Part shown: positions 53,505-61,026 of the stretch, piece after piece
Position numbering within the stretch: the first letter of the stretch is position 1
Layout: each line of letters opens with the position of its first letter
From: Candidatus Saccharimonas sp.
GTDB taxonomy: Bacteria > Patescibacteriota > Saccharimonadia > Saccharimonadales > Saccharimonadaceae
Length of the DNA: 64,000 nt
Assembly: GCA_022736555.1 (NCBI GenBank)
Contig: DZCW01000003.1
Span: forward strand, 31,482-95,481
Reading direction: 5' to 3'
Notes under the pieces: model-generated
What the model was told of the DNA's origin: nothing
The model's database searches: none
The model's input: only the letters and a program-made list of their open reading frames with translations
Position numbers and translations under genes: made by a program

Positions 53505-54545
53505 ATGCATCGATACATGCTAGAACAACAATATGATAAATATAGTCAATTTTATAGAAAATTCGGCGATCCGTCGGAAAGGTTAAACGCTAGTTACGAC
53601 TCATGGCTCCAAGACATGGCTAGCCGTCCTGGAGCTGAGCTTGTCCCATTTGAATTTGATTTAGAAAAATACCCAGAACAGGACATATATTTTCCAAAGA
53701 TCGAAGGATACGATAAATATTCTAGATTACCAGACTTTATGTTCTATGCCGGCTTGAACGCGACAATATCTAGGTCACTAGGCTTTATAGCATGCCAAAA
53801 ACTGATCGGTAAAATTAAAGATCAACCAACATCTGCCGAAGAATCAACACCTCTCTTGAAAAGATTGGCAAATGACCAACGAGAAGGTAAAAATACTATG
53901 TTTGTCACATCACACTTCACCTTTCCAGAACTAGGTTTATTTAAAGCCCTTAGATTTTATTCAAAACGGGATCGACAGAGAATAAATATGGGCGGAATTT
54001 TGATGAACAAACTAATGGCAAGACAAGCTTATAAAGGCAAGAAACTTACCGATCAATTCGCTCCGATTGCAGATATCTATTTCTCGTACCCCAAAAGCGC
54101 CAGCGCAGAAAAACATAACGTTCCAAATGATATTATGATGCTAGGAAATGCCTTATTAATGAAGGAATTAAAATCATCTCTCAAAACCGGTGGCCTTGAA
54201 TTAGACGTAGCGTTAACTGGCAAACAGATTACCCCTATAAAAAACGAAGGCGGTGATATAGACCACTATGAAATGCCACCAATAGATCCAGCTTCGGTTA
54301 ATTTAATGAGCTATTTCGATAATGTTCTAGGAGCGACTTTGATCAAATCACCAATAACAAACGAATGGGTTATGAATATTGGTGATCTAATTGATATAAA
54401 AGAGTCGACAAAGACGAATACGCTAGATAATATAGTTGGGAATGTTTACGACGGTATCGCAACTTCGATAGAAAAAGTCACTCACAAAGAAGTTGATATG
54501 AACAACTTCCGTTCAAAAATAGGAAAACTCGCAATAAATAAATAA
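53505..54545 (+). CDS. Protein of unknown function
   Basis: 346 residues, soluble, not recognised. A central MFVTSHFTFPELGLFKALRF segment with a His and a nearby Glu faintly recalls the H-x4-D/E region of lysophospholipid-type acyltransferases, and IADIYFSYPKSAS may follow as a substrate loop. The similarity is too weak to assign. It stands alone between tRNA-Gly(CCC) and the broken hydrolase. A TATAAA lies 15 nt before the ATG. Confidence 0.6.
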   Translation: MHRYMLEQQYDKYSQFYRKFGDPSERLNASYDSWLQDMASRPGAELVPFEFDLEKYPEQDIYFPKIEGYDKYSRLPDFMFYAGLNATISRSLGFIACQKLIGKIKDQPTSAEESTPLLKRLANDQREGKNTMFVTSHFTFPELGLFKALRFYSKRDRQRINMGGILMNKLMARQAYKGKKLTDQFAPIADIYFSYPKSASAEKHNVPNDIMMLGNALLMKELKSSLKTGGLELDVALTGKQITPIKNEGGDIDHYEMPPIDPASVNLMSYFDNVLGATLIKSPITNEWVMNIGDLIDIKESTKTNTLDNIVGNVYDGIATSIEKVTHKEVDMNNFRSKIGKLAINK

Positions 54546-54585
54546 TCGCGTACCCCTATGCCATAACTTAGGTGACGGTTTTAAG

Positions 54586-55186
54586 TTACAGGCTCTTAAT
54601 TATATCGACAAGCTCTGAAAACTTAGGCTGCTGAAAATGACCGTTGGTTTGAAACATTAATATTCGAGAATTAGACAGTTTTTTGTTATATATTTTAACT
54701 TGGCTAATGGGAACAACTGGGTCGTCCTCGCTATGAATCAGTATAATGTTTTTTGGTTTGCTTATTGAATTTAGATAATGATACCGGCGGCTTAAAACTA
54801 CACATTTCCTCATAATCCGTGTCCTCATACGGCGCGCCGATCAAAATAGCCGCTTTTATTTTCTGCGGAATAATATTTTGCGACAGATATTTAGCCAAGA
54901 ATATACCACCGAGCGAATGACCAATAAAAATAATACCATCATTTAACAGTGGAACAATCTTCTCGAACCAGATTTTCCATTCCTTATATTTAGCATTTGT
55001 GCCATTGGGCATCCTGGGAGTCAAAACTTCATAATCATCGCCCAGATCACTAGCGATAGAATCTTTCCATTCTGATTTATATTTCAATTTTTCTAGAGTG
55101 ACAACTTTAGCCTGCAAATCATCAATGTATTTTTTATGGCTAGAATAAGTCGTTCCACCGTGAATTATCAAAACTTGCTGTTTCAT
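54586..55186 (-). pseudogene. Frameshifted alpha/beta hydrolase (RBBP9/YdeN-like)
   Basis: Two overlapping frames together make a protein of about 200 residues. The first frame starts MKQQVLIIHGGTTYSSHKKY, has the nucleophile elbow GHSLGG, then runs out after FNKQTKKHYTDS. The second frame continues with NIILIHSEDDPVVPISQV (catalytic Asp) and NGHFQQP (catalytic His). The frames join at a run of six A (54749-54754 on the complementary strand). With one A fewer the reading frame would be continuous. It may be a recent mutation, a sequencing or assembly error, or programmed slippage. Confidence 0.75.
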
Positions 55187-55218
55187 AGTGTAATTATAAC
55201 AAAGTAAGAGTGTTTTTC

Positions 55219-55261
55219 ACCAATAAAGCAACCCCGGCTTATCCGGGGTTGCTTTATTGGT
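55219..55261 (-). terminator. 19-bp perfect hairpin terminator
   Basis: Arms ACCAATAAAGCAACCCCGG and CCGGGGTTGCTTTATTGGT with loop CTTAT. On the minus strand the 5' arm begins with the ACCA of a decayed tRNA-Gly end. Flanking A and T runs make it bidirectional. Confidence 0.8.
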
Positions 55262-55325
55262 GCGGATGAAGAGACTCAAGAACTCCCGGCGCCTGTAGGC
55301 GCGGGAGCAAATCTCTCGACTATTT
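55259..55325 (-). pseudogene. Decayed tRNA-Gly 3' half with a GC-rich hairpin insert
   Basis: Minus strand: TCGAGAG, an insert whose core is CTCCCGCGCC/GGCGCCGGGAG, then TTGAGTCTCTTCATCCGC and ACCA. The outer parts match the T-arm and acceptor of the intact tRNA-Gly(GCC) at 55405-55480 with a few changes. Confidence 0.6.
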
Positions 55326-55334
55326 TCTGATTTT

Positions 55335-55369
55335 GAAGAGGTCGAGAGTTTGAATTTTAATTCATACCA
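55335..55369 (+). other. Inverted copy of the tRNA-Gly(GCC) 3' half
   Basis: GAAGAGGTCGAGAGTTTGA (55335-55353) is identical over 19 nt to the minus-strand tRNA-Gly(GCC) sequence at 55423-55441. It then decays toward TTCATACCA before the terminator. It lies on the opposite strand to the tRNA. Confidence 0.75.
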
Positions 55370-55408
55370 ATGTTAAATCCCCAGATTGACTGGGGTTTTA
55401 ACATTGGT
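55366..55408 (-). terminator. Terminator after tRNA-Gly(GCC), including its CCA end
   Basis: Arms ACCAATGTTAAATCCCCAG and CTGGGGTTTTAACATTGGT (one mismatch). The 5' arm on the minus strand starts with the ACCA of the tRNA. Confidence 0.8.
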
Positions 55409-55480
55409 GCGGGTGAAGAGACTCAAACTCTCGACCTCTTCCTTGGCAAGGAAGCGCTCTATCAACTGAGCTACACCCGC
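55405..55480 (-). tRNA. tRNA-Gly(GCC) with A19-U56
   Basis: 76 nt with encoded CCA. Acceptor GCGGGTG/CACCCGC, anticodon loop TTGCCAA giving GCC. D-arm GCTC-AGTTGATA-GAGC and T-arm GAGAG-TTTGAGT-CTCTT: position 19 is A and position 56 is T, replacing G19-C56 by a complementary pair. Confidence 0.95.
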
Positions 55481-55492
55481 ATGATATTATTT

Positions 55493-55568
55493 TGGTGGCT
55501 CCTCCCAGACTTGAACTGGGGACACAAGGCTCTTCAGGCCTCTGCTCTACCAACTGAGCTAAAGAGCC
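55493..55568 (-). tRNA. tRNA-Phe(GAA)
   Basis: 76 nt with encoded CCA. Acceptor GGCTCTT/AGGAGCC, D-arm GCTC-AGTTGGTA-GAGC, anticodon loop CTGAAGA giving GAA, T-arm CCCAG-TTCAAGT-CTGGG. Canonical G19 and C56. It lies 12 nt upstream of tRNA-Gly(GCC) in the same orientation. Confidence 0.97.
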
Positions 55569-55607
55569 ATATTGGTAACTTAATTATACAGGAAGCCTAT
55601 GTATTCT

Positions 55608-55674
55608 TGGTGCATCGGCTCCTCTGCTCTACTATTTTCATTCGTGCCCTTTCAGGGCAACGAGCCAAAGAGCC
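55608..55674 (-). pseudogene. Decayed tRNA-Phe-like remnant
   Basis: The minus strand begins GGCTCTTTGGCTCGTTG, like the 5' part of tRNA-Phe. It is interrupted by a small hairpin GCCCTTTCAGGGC, resumes with TAGTAGAGCAGAGGAGCC, and ends in CACCA. The anticodon arm and T-arm are gone. Confidence 0.55.
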
Positions 55675-55685
55675 ACATCTACGCA

Positions 55686-55699
55686 CCAATAATTATTGG
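55686..55699. repeat. 14-bp palindrome
   Basis: CCAATAATTATTGG directly follows a GCA on the plus strand (GCACCA), again resembling a tRNA CCA end folded into a hairpin. It lies between the slipin stop and the tRNA remnants. Confidence 0.4.
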
Positions 55700-55739
55700 C
55701 TCTCGACATATTTTACTAGAGTTAAGCTGTTTCGACAAG

Positions 55740-56489
55740 TTACTTTTTCAAAAGTCGGCCGACTGTATCAATTAAATCAGCAGGTAATACAAATAAAGTC
55801 TTTTGGCTAGGTTCTACCGCAATCTTTTCCAGGGTTTGTAACGTGCGGATATTGATACCACCAGGAGTCTTAGTAAGTATCGCTGCAGCCTCTGATACGG
55901 CCTGTGCAGCCGCTTTTTCACCCTCAGCCGTAATGATGACTGCTCGGCGTTCACGTTCGGCCTCAGCCTGTTTAGCCATGGCACGCTTCATATCCTGTGG
56001 GAGCTCGATATTCTGAATCTTAACACTCTCAACGTCAATTCCCCATTTTTCGGACTGTCGATCAACGATTTCTTTGATCTGAGCACTAACTTCGTCACGT
56101 TTGCCTAATAATGCATCTAATTCGACATTACCAGTTACATCGCGTAACGCCGCCTGAGCGAATTGGCTACTAGCATAGATGAAATTCGTGACTTCAAATA
56201 TAGCTTTTTCGGCATCAACTACCTTGAAATAAACAACCGCATCAACATTAACCGTAACATTATCCTTGGTAATAACCTCTTGTTTTGGGATATCGATTGT
56301 ATTAGTACGAATATCAACCCGAATCATGCGCTGAAAAATCGGAACAATAATATTAAGGCCCGGCGTACGCAACCCACTAAATTTACCTAGTGTTAGTACG
56401 ACACCACGCTCATATTGATTAATGACTTTAAGACCACTCAAAATGAAAATCACTACGACTGCTATTAGATAAATAAGACCGATTGACAT
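55740..56489 (-). CDS. Slipin/stomatin-like SPFH (band 7) protein
   Basis: 249 residues. N-terminal membrane hairpin (LIYLIAVVVIFILSGLKVI), then the SPFH domain with QYERGVVLTLGKFSGLRTPGLN, DIPKQEVITKDNVTVNVDAVVYFKV and AALRDVTGNVELDALLG, and a C-terminal helical part (MAKQAEAERERRAVIITAEG). Forms oligomeric membrane scaffolds. No NfeD protease partner is adjacent. It is 18 nt downstream of ddl. Confidence 0.94.
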   Translation of the reverse strand: MSIGLIYLIAVVVIFILSGLKVINQYERGVVLTLGKFSGLRTPGLNIIVPIFQRMIRVDIRTNTIDIPKQEVITKDNVTVNVDAVVYFKVVDAEKAIFEVTNFIYASSQFAQAALRDVTGNVELDALLGKRDEVSAQIKEIVDRQSEKWGIDVESVKIQNIELPQDMKRAMAKQAEAERERRAVIITAEGEKAAAQAVSEAAAILTKTPGGINIRTLQTLEKIAVEPSQKTLFVLPADLIDTVGRLLKK

Positions 56490-56507
56490 AATTGAACCTC
56501 CTGAACC

Positions 56508-57554
56508 TTATGATTTTTTATACTTAGCGGATTTTAATGCAAATTGAATGATTTCTTCAATTAACTTGGAATAAGAAACGCCCTGAGCTTGCCATAATTT
56601 TGGATACATACTAATGTTTGTAAATCCTGGCAAGGTATTTACCTCGTTCAGATACAGCGTATCATCGTCAGACAAGAAAAAATCAATACGAGACAAGCCC
56701 TCACAACCGAGAACGTTATATGCTTTTAACGCGATATTGCGTATTCTATCAGACAATTCATCAGAAATATCGGCGGGTATTATAGCTTTTGACTGGCTAG
56801 ATGCGCTATATTTTGATTTAAAGTCGTAAAACTCACTGTCGGGTTTTATCTCGCCAACTCCACTGGCTTTTGCTTTGCTGCCACCGCCTAACATTCCAAC
56901 TTCGAGCTCGCGGGCTTTGATTGCTTTTCCGATTAGTACCTTACTGTCATATTTATGCGCTTCATCAAGTGCTACTGCTAATTCTTCGTCATTATTCGCT
57001 TTGCTTATCCCAACAGAACTACCACAACCCGCGGGCTTAATAAACAATGAATTACCCAATACAGCCGACAATTGTCCGAAACTTGGCATTGGCTCATTTA
57101 CCATATGAACAGCGTAGGGTACGGTTTTAATGCCGTTATATTCAAGAATTTGTTTGGTTAAAATTTTATCAATACAAATCGCAGATGCCGCCACGCCACA
57201 ACCAACAATTGGAATATGTAACAGTTCCGCGAGACCCTGAGTCGTTCCATCTTCGCCTTTTTCGCCATGTAAAATTGGTAATATTACATCTGGTTTAATC
57301 GTAGTGTCATTAGGTAGAGTCTCAAAACATCCAGTCCCTAAAACTGGCAATAATTGTGGCACGTCGTGCGTATCAGCCGCCTGATCCAACGTATCAAGTA
57401 GCCACCATTTACCGGTCTTATCAATAAAACTCAATATAATATCGAATTTCGTATCGTCAAGCGCCGCATAAACGTTACGAGCAGAGGAAATCGAAACCGT
57501 ATGCTCAGAGGATTCGCCACCGAATAGCAACATTACTGTAATTCGCTGTGTCAT
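56508..57554 (-). CDS. ddl: D-alanine--D-alanine ligase
   Basis: 348 residues, ATP-grasp fold. Seen: LLFGGESSEHTVSISSARNV, ILPILHGEKGEDGTTQGLAE, IKPAGCGSSVGISK and the C-terminal RIDFFLSDDDTLYLNEVNTLPGFT with the Mg2+ ligands. It makes the D-Ala-D-Ala dipeptide that a MurF enzyme (see 37115) adds to peptidoglycan precursors. ATG at 57552-57554 follows a TATAAT by 7 nt with TTGCAT 17 nt further up, so probably leaderless; the 12 upstream codons are promoter. Confidence 0.95.
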   Translation of the reverse strand: MTQRITVMLLFGGESSEHTVSISSARNVYAALDDTKFDIILSFIDKTGKWWLLDTLDQAADTHDVPQLLPVLGTGCFETLPNDTTIKPDVILPILHGEKGEDGTTQGLAELLHIPIVGCGVAASAICIDKILTKQILEYNGIKTVPYAVHMVNEPMPSFGQLSAVLGNSLFIKPAGCGSSVGISKANNDEELAVALDEAHKYDSKVLIGKAIKARELEVGMLGGGSKAKASGVGEIKPDSEFYDFKSKYSASSQSKAIIPADISDELSDRIRNIALKAYNVLGCEGLSRIDFFLSDDDTLYLNEVNTLPGFTNISMYPKLWQAQGVSYSKLIEEIIQFALKSAKYKKS

Positions 57555-57561
57555 GCAATAT

Positions 57562-57590
57562 ATTATACGAGGTATAATGAATACATGCAA
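57562..57590 (-). promoter_or_regulatory. ddl promoter, leaderless type
   Basis: Minus strand TTGCAT, exactly 17 nt, TATAAT, then 7 nt to the ATG. Its -35 lies inside the first codons of the divergent rarA. Confidence 0.65.
57573..57578 (+). promoter_or_regulatory. rarA -10 box, leaderless type
   Basis: TATAAT, 6 nt before the rarA ATG. Only 5 bp separate it from the divergent ddl -10 box. Confidence 0.6.
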
Positions 57591-58760
57591 CGAACACCCC
57601 TAGCGGAGCGAATGCGACCAACGAAATTAGATGAGGTTATTGGTCAGTCCCAATTATTAGGTGATGGCGAAATTTTACAGCAAATCGTTCGTCATAAAGA
57701 ACCAGTCAGTTTGATATTATGGGGACCACCGGGAAGCGGCAAGACAACCCTGGCTCGAATCATCGCTACCGAAGTCAATGCCGAATTTATCGAATTATCA
57801 GCCGTTACTAGTGGTAAAAAAGATGTCGAAAAAGTCATAGAACACGCCCGACAGAACTGGAATTTACAAAACCGCACCATTCTATTTGTCGACGAAATCC
57901 ACAGGTTTAATAAAGCCCAACAAGATGCATTTTTACCGCACGTTGAATCTGGATTAATTACCCTAATCGGCGCAACCACCGAAAATCCTAGTTTCGAGAT
58001 TATTTCACCACTGCTTAGCCGTAGCCGAGTTTTAATACTGCAACCACTCAGTAAGCCAGAGATTATTACGATAATAAAACGTGCGCTGAAACTCGAGAAA
58101 AAAACTAAATTTATCACCCCAAAAGCCATCGATTATCTAGCTGAGCTGTCTGGTGGTGATGCCCGCGTAGCACTGGGTGACCTAGAATTAGCCCTTAGTC
58201 TAAATGAAAAGAAAATTACACCCGAAATCGTAAAGACTGCCGCTCAAAAACGCCTGCCAGGTTACGATAAAAAAGGCGATATGCATTATAACGTCATAAG
58301 CGCCTTTATAAAAAGTATGCGCGGCAGCGATGTTGATGCTACCCTATACTATTTAGCTCGAATGATTGATGCTGGCGAAGACCCTAAATTCATCGCCAGG
58401 CGCATGCTTATTTTTGCTAGTGAAGATATCGGGCTAGCCGGTAACGGCGCCCTTGGACTGGCTCTGAACGCTTTCCAGGCCGTTGAACGTGTTGGTATGC
58501 CCGAATCTAGCTACATATTGTTCCATGTTGCATCGGCGCTTGCTAAAAGCGAGAAGTCACGGCAAACAACCGAAGCCATGAATCGAGCAACCGAACTGGC
58601 TAAACAATATTCTAACGCTCCAGTCCCACTGCAATTGCGTAACGCTCCGACTAAACTAATGAAAGATATTGGTTACGGCTCAAATTACGAATGGCAAGCT
58701 GGGTTTAAACACGATAAAGGTTTTTTACCTGACGAGTTAAAAGGTAAAAAGATATTCTAG
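57585..58760 (+). CDS. rarA: Replication-associated recombination protein RarA (MgsA)
   Basis: 391 residues, clamp-loader-like AAA+ ATPase. Start PLAERMRPTKLDEVIGQSQLLG, Walker A LILWGPPGSGKTTLA, Walker B ILFVDEIHRFNK, sensor IGATTENPSFEI, sensor 2 GDARVALGDLELAL, then the tetramerisation domain with YNVISAFIKSMRGSDVDATLYYLARM. Acts at stalled replication forks. Divergent from ddl with a 30-bp gap and overlapping the end of the next gene by 4 nt. Confidence 0.96.
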   Translation: MQRTPLAERMRPTKLDEVIGQSQLLGDGEILQQIVRHKEPVSLILWGPPGSGKTTLARIIATEVNAEFIELSAVTSGKKDVEKVIEHARQNWNLQNRTILFVDEIHRFNKAQQDAFLPHVESGLITLIGATTENPSFEIISPLLSRSRVLILQPLSKPEIITIIKRALKLEKKTKFITPKAIDYLAELSGGDARVALGDLELALSLNEKKITPEIVKTAAQKRLPGYDKKGDMHYNVISAFIKSMRGSDVDATLYYLARMIDAGEDPKFIARRMLIFASEDIGLAGNGALGLALNAFQAVERVGMPESSYILFHVASALAKSEKSRQTTEAMNRATELAKQYSNAPVPLQLRNAPTKLMKDIGYGSNYEWQAGFKHDKGFLPDELKGKKIF

Positions 58761-59728
58761 ATTGTAATATTGTTTTGTAGCAAATATTTACTTAGTAGCA
58801 AACAAATATTCGACTCTGCACCACTGTTATAATGCACGCCCCAGGAATCTATACCATCAAAACATCGCATATCCTTAGGATTGTACATTTTAGTATTAGC
58901 TACGTTATCGCCCTCAAACCAGCGCATCCATAACTCACTATTTTCTCGGTCGGTAACATTACCAGATAGTTGGTAAGCAGCCAGCCAAGCCCATATCATA
59001 TAAGCGGCATCAATAGGTTGTTGAGAATATGTCGGTACCGCTTCAACACCTCGCGGCAACCAACCGTCATTGCCAATTGGACCGCGCTGTCGATTACGAG
59101 TGCAGCACTCTTCTAAGAATAATAGTGTTTTTCGTCCCAATTTAGCAGCTTTTTTGTCGCCATAAACCAAAGCGTAGCGCAACATAGCATAGGGCATAAT
59201 ACCATTACCATACGTCATAACTGGTTCTGGCCAAGGCCATTCGTCACTAGTACTGTCAAAAAATGTCAATAATTTCTGGTAATAATAGTCAGCTAAATCT
59301 TTGCTAACATATATAGCCCCTAGCAACGCATAGGCATAGCCCCGCATATATTTAGTTTCATTTAAATACGGCATCACCTCGGTGATTAGATCGTTGGCAA
59401 TATCATTATGAAAATCTTTGGACAAGGCATACCCAGCCGCCCAAATAGCCTGACCGGTAGCATCACTGGATGCGATATTTGGTATGAATTCCCTATCAGG
59501 TGTAGCAAACCCATAAAACCCAACTCCGGCTCTAGATTTTACGATATAAGATAGCAATACCTCGGATTGATTTGATCGTCCAAGCGCCAAAGTCAGTAGT
59601 AAACCACGAGCCGCATCATCCAAGGAATATCCTTCCTCACGCAGAATAGACTTGCCGTCGGTATGCTGCCACATGCCGAAATCATCAATTAAACTATCAA
59701 AATAAGGTGTCTGGGGAAATTTTCCCAT
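58757..59728 (-). CDS. Alpha/alpha-toroid carbohydrate-active protein of unknown specificity
   Basis: 323 residues, helical repeats rich in Trp/Tyr typical of (alpha/alpha)6 barrels. LREEGYSLDDAARGLLLTLALG, SDATGQAIWAAGYAL, WPWPEPVMTYGNGIMPYAML and SQQPIDAAYMIWAWLAAYQ form successive helix pairs with acidic residues pointing to a glycoside-binding cleft. The family is not named with certainty. It is placed directly after a GT4 glycosyltransferase (8 nt) and near a GH130 gene, suggesting a role in synthesis or turnover of a mannose-type oligosaccharide. Confidence 0.7.
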   Translation of the reverse strand: MGKFPQTPYFDSLIDDFGMWQHTDGKSILREEGYSLDDAARGLLLTLALGRSNQSEVLLSYIVKSRAGVGFYGFATPDREFIPNIASSDATGQAIWAAGYALSKDFHNDIANDLITEVMPYLNETKYMRGYAYALLGAIYVSKDLADYYYQKLLTFFDSTSDEWPWPEPVMTYGNGIMPYAMLRYALVYGDKKAAKLGRKTLLFLEECCTRNRQRGPIGNDGWLPRGVEAVPTYSQQPIDAAYMIWAWLAAYQLSGNVTDRENSELWMRWFEGDNVANTKMYNPKDMRCFDGIDSWGVHYNSGAESNICLLLSKYLLQNNITI

Positions 59729-59736
59729 GGCTTTTA

Positions 59737-60927
59737 TTATTTAATAATAGTCCTCATTAAATGTAAATAAGCATCTCCGACTTTATCCCAGCTCATCGAA
59801 TCGCCAAACTTCATGGCCTTTTCTCTGGTCCTCTGGTATAACGCGGTATCTTCAATCAAAATATTGACTCGCTCCACTATAGCCGATGGCGAATTGAACG
59901 GTACTAAAAAGCCACGATCATCAGATAGCACCTCTTTGGCATAACGATATGGTGTTGAAATCGACACCAAGCCACAACCAATGGCATAAGCGAGCGTACC
60001 CGAAGCTGATTGTTCTGGGTCATTGTAAATCGTCATATAAATATCAGCTATTGTGAAATAATCGACTAATTTATCCGTAGGTAAATATTCATTTATAAAT
60101 CTTAACGACTCACCAACCCCCAGCTCTTGGGCTAATTTTACTAAACCTTCACGGTAAGCTTCACCGTCGGTTAGTAAAATGTCAGGATGAGTTTGGCCAA
60201 CCACCAATAGAACGACATTAGGATGACGTTCTAGTATTTTAGGCAGAGACCTAACGACAACATCAATACCCTTATTTGGACCAATTAATCCGGTAATTAA
60301 CATATAGAATTTGCTGTTGTCTAGCCCTAATTCTTTGGTAATAAGTTTCTTGTCACCTGATGTAGGTTTTGGTACACCGTGAGGTATAACCACAACATGT
60401 TTTTCATCAATATCGTAATAAAAATGGAGAGTTTTTCGGGCATCATCAGTCATAGTGATTAATTTGGTCGAACGTTTGCTGATTGCCTGCATAACTTCAA
60501 GTCGAGCTTTGTCGGGCTCTGGCAAAACTGTATGCAGAGTGGTAACTACTGGCACGAAAATTGAATTAATCAAGGTTAGTATAAAATCACCAGTTGGATC
60601 ATGCCTATTAACCCCTTTGTATTCAAAATCAACCCAATTACCACCATAGAGACCGTATTCATGCTCCAACAGAACCACATCAGGCTGCCATTCGTTCAAA
60701 GCGACAGCGGCGGCTTTGTATGAGTCTATACTGTCTTTTTTAAGTATAGCGATCGCGCGATCACCGTATGATAGCGAATCTTTACTATCTTCGGCGGCAA
60801 CCAAACACCAATCGAAATCAGGGTCTTTGTCCATCGCCTCTATTAGGTCACGACTATAAGTAGCGATACCACATTTCTTGGGCACGTAGGAACTAATGAT
60901 CCCGATTCGTATTTTTTTCTTTGTCAT
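59737..60927 (-). CDS. Glycosyltransferase family 4 protein
   Basis: 396 residues, GT-B fold. N-terminal IGIISSYVPKKCGIATYSRDLIEA, acceptor-domain VVLLEHEYGLYGG, linker VIPHGVPKP, donor-domain MLITGLIGPNKGIDVVVRSL and ASGTLAYAIGCGLVSISTPYRYAKEVL. In related cassettes such enzymes build mannose-containing chains. Transcribed with the toroid gene and divergent from GH130 with about 100 nt between them. Confidence 0.9.
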   Translation of the reverse strand: MTKKKIRIGIISSYVPKKCGIATYSRDLIEAMDKDPDFDWCLVAAEDSKDSLSYGDRAIAILKKDSIDSYKAAAVALNEWQPDVVLLEHEYGLYGGNWVDFEYKGVNRHDPTGDFILTLINSIFVPVVTTLHTVLPEPDKARLEVMQAISKRSTKLITMTDDARKTLHFYYDIDEKHVVVIPHGVPKPTSGDKKLITKELGLDNSKFYMLITGLIGPNKGIDVVVRSLPKILERHPNVVLLVVGQTHPDILLTDGEAYREGLVKLAQELGVGESLRFINEYLPTDKLVDYFTIADIYMTIYNDPEQSASGTLAYAIGCGLVSISTPYRYAKEVLSDDRGFLVPFNSPSAIVERVNILIEDTALYQRTREKAMKFGDSMSWDKVGDAYLHLMRTIIK

Positions 60928-60988
60928 AAAAGTAACCAGTTACTAAACTACTACTTTCAAGATAAAATGAGAAGACAACAATTAAATG

Positions 60989-61018
60989 TTCACTTATTAA
61001 CTCTTATTGTATTATAAT
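60989..61018 (+). promoter_or_regulatory. GH130 promoter, leaderless type
   Basis: TTCACT, 18 nt, TATAAT, then 8 nt to the ATG at 61027. No ribosome-binding site. Confidence 0.55.
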
Positions 61019-61026
61019 AGCACAAA

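Noticed and set aside
53505..54545. Lysophospholipid acyltransferase
   Set aside because: Only a weak His...Glu resemblance; the expected NHxSxxD and downstream PEG-type motifs are absent, so it stays unknown.
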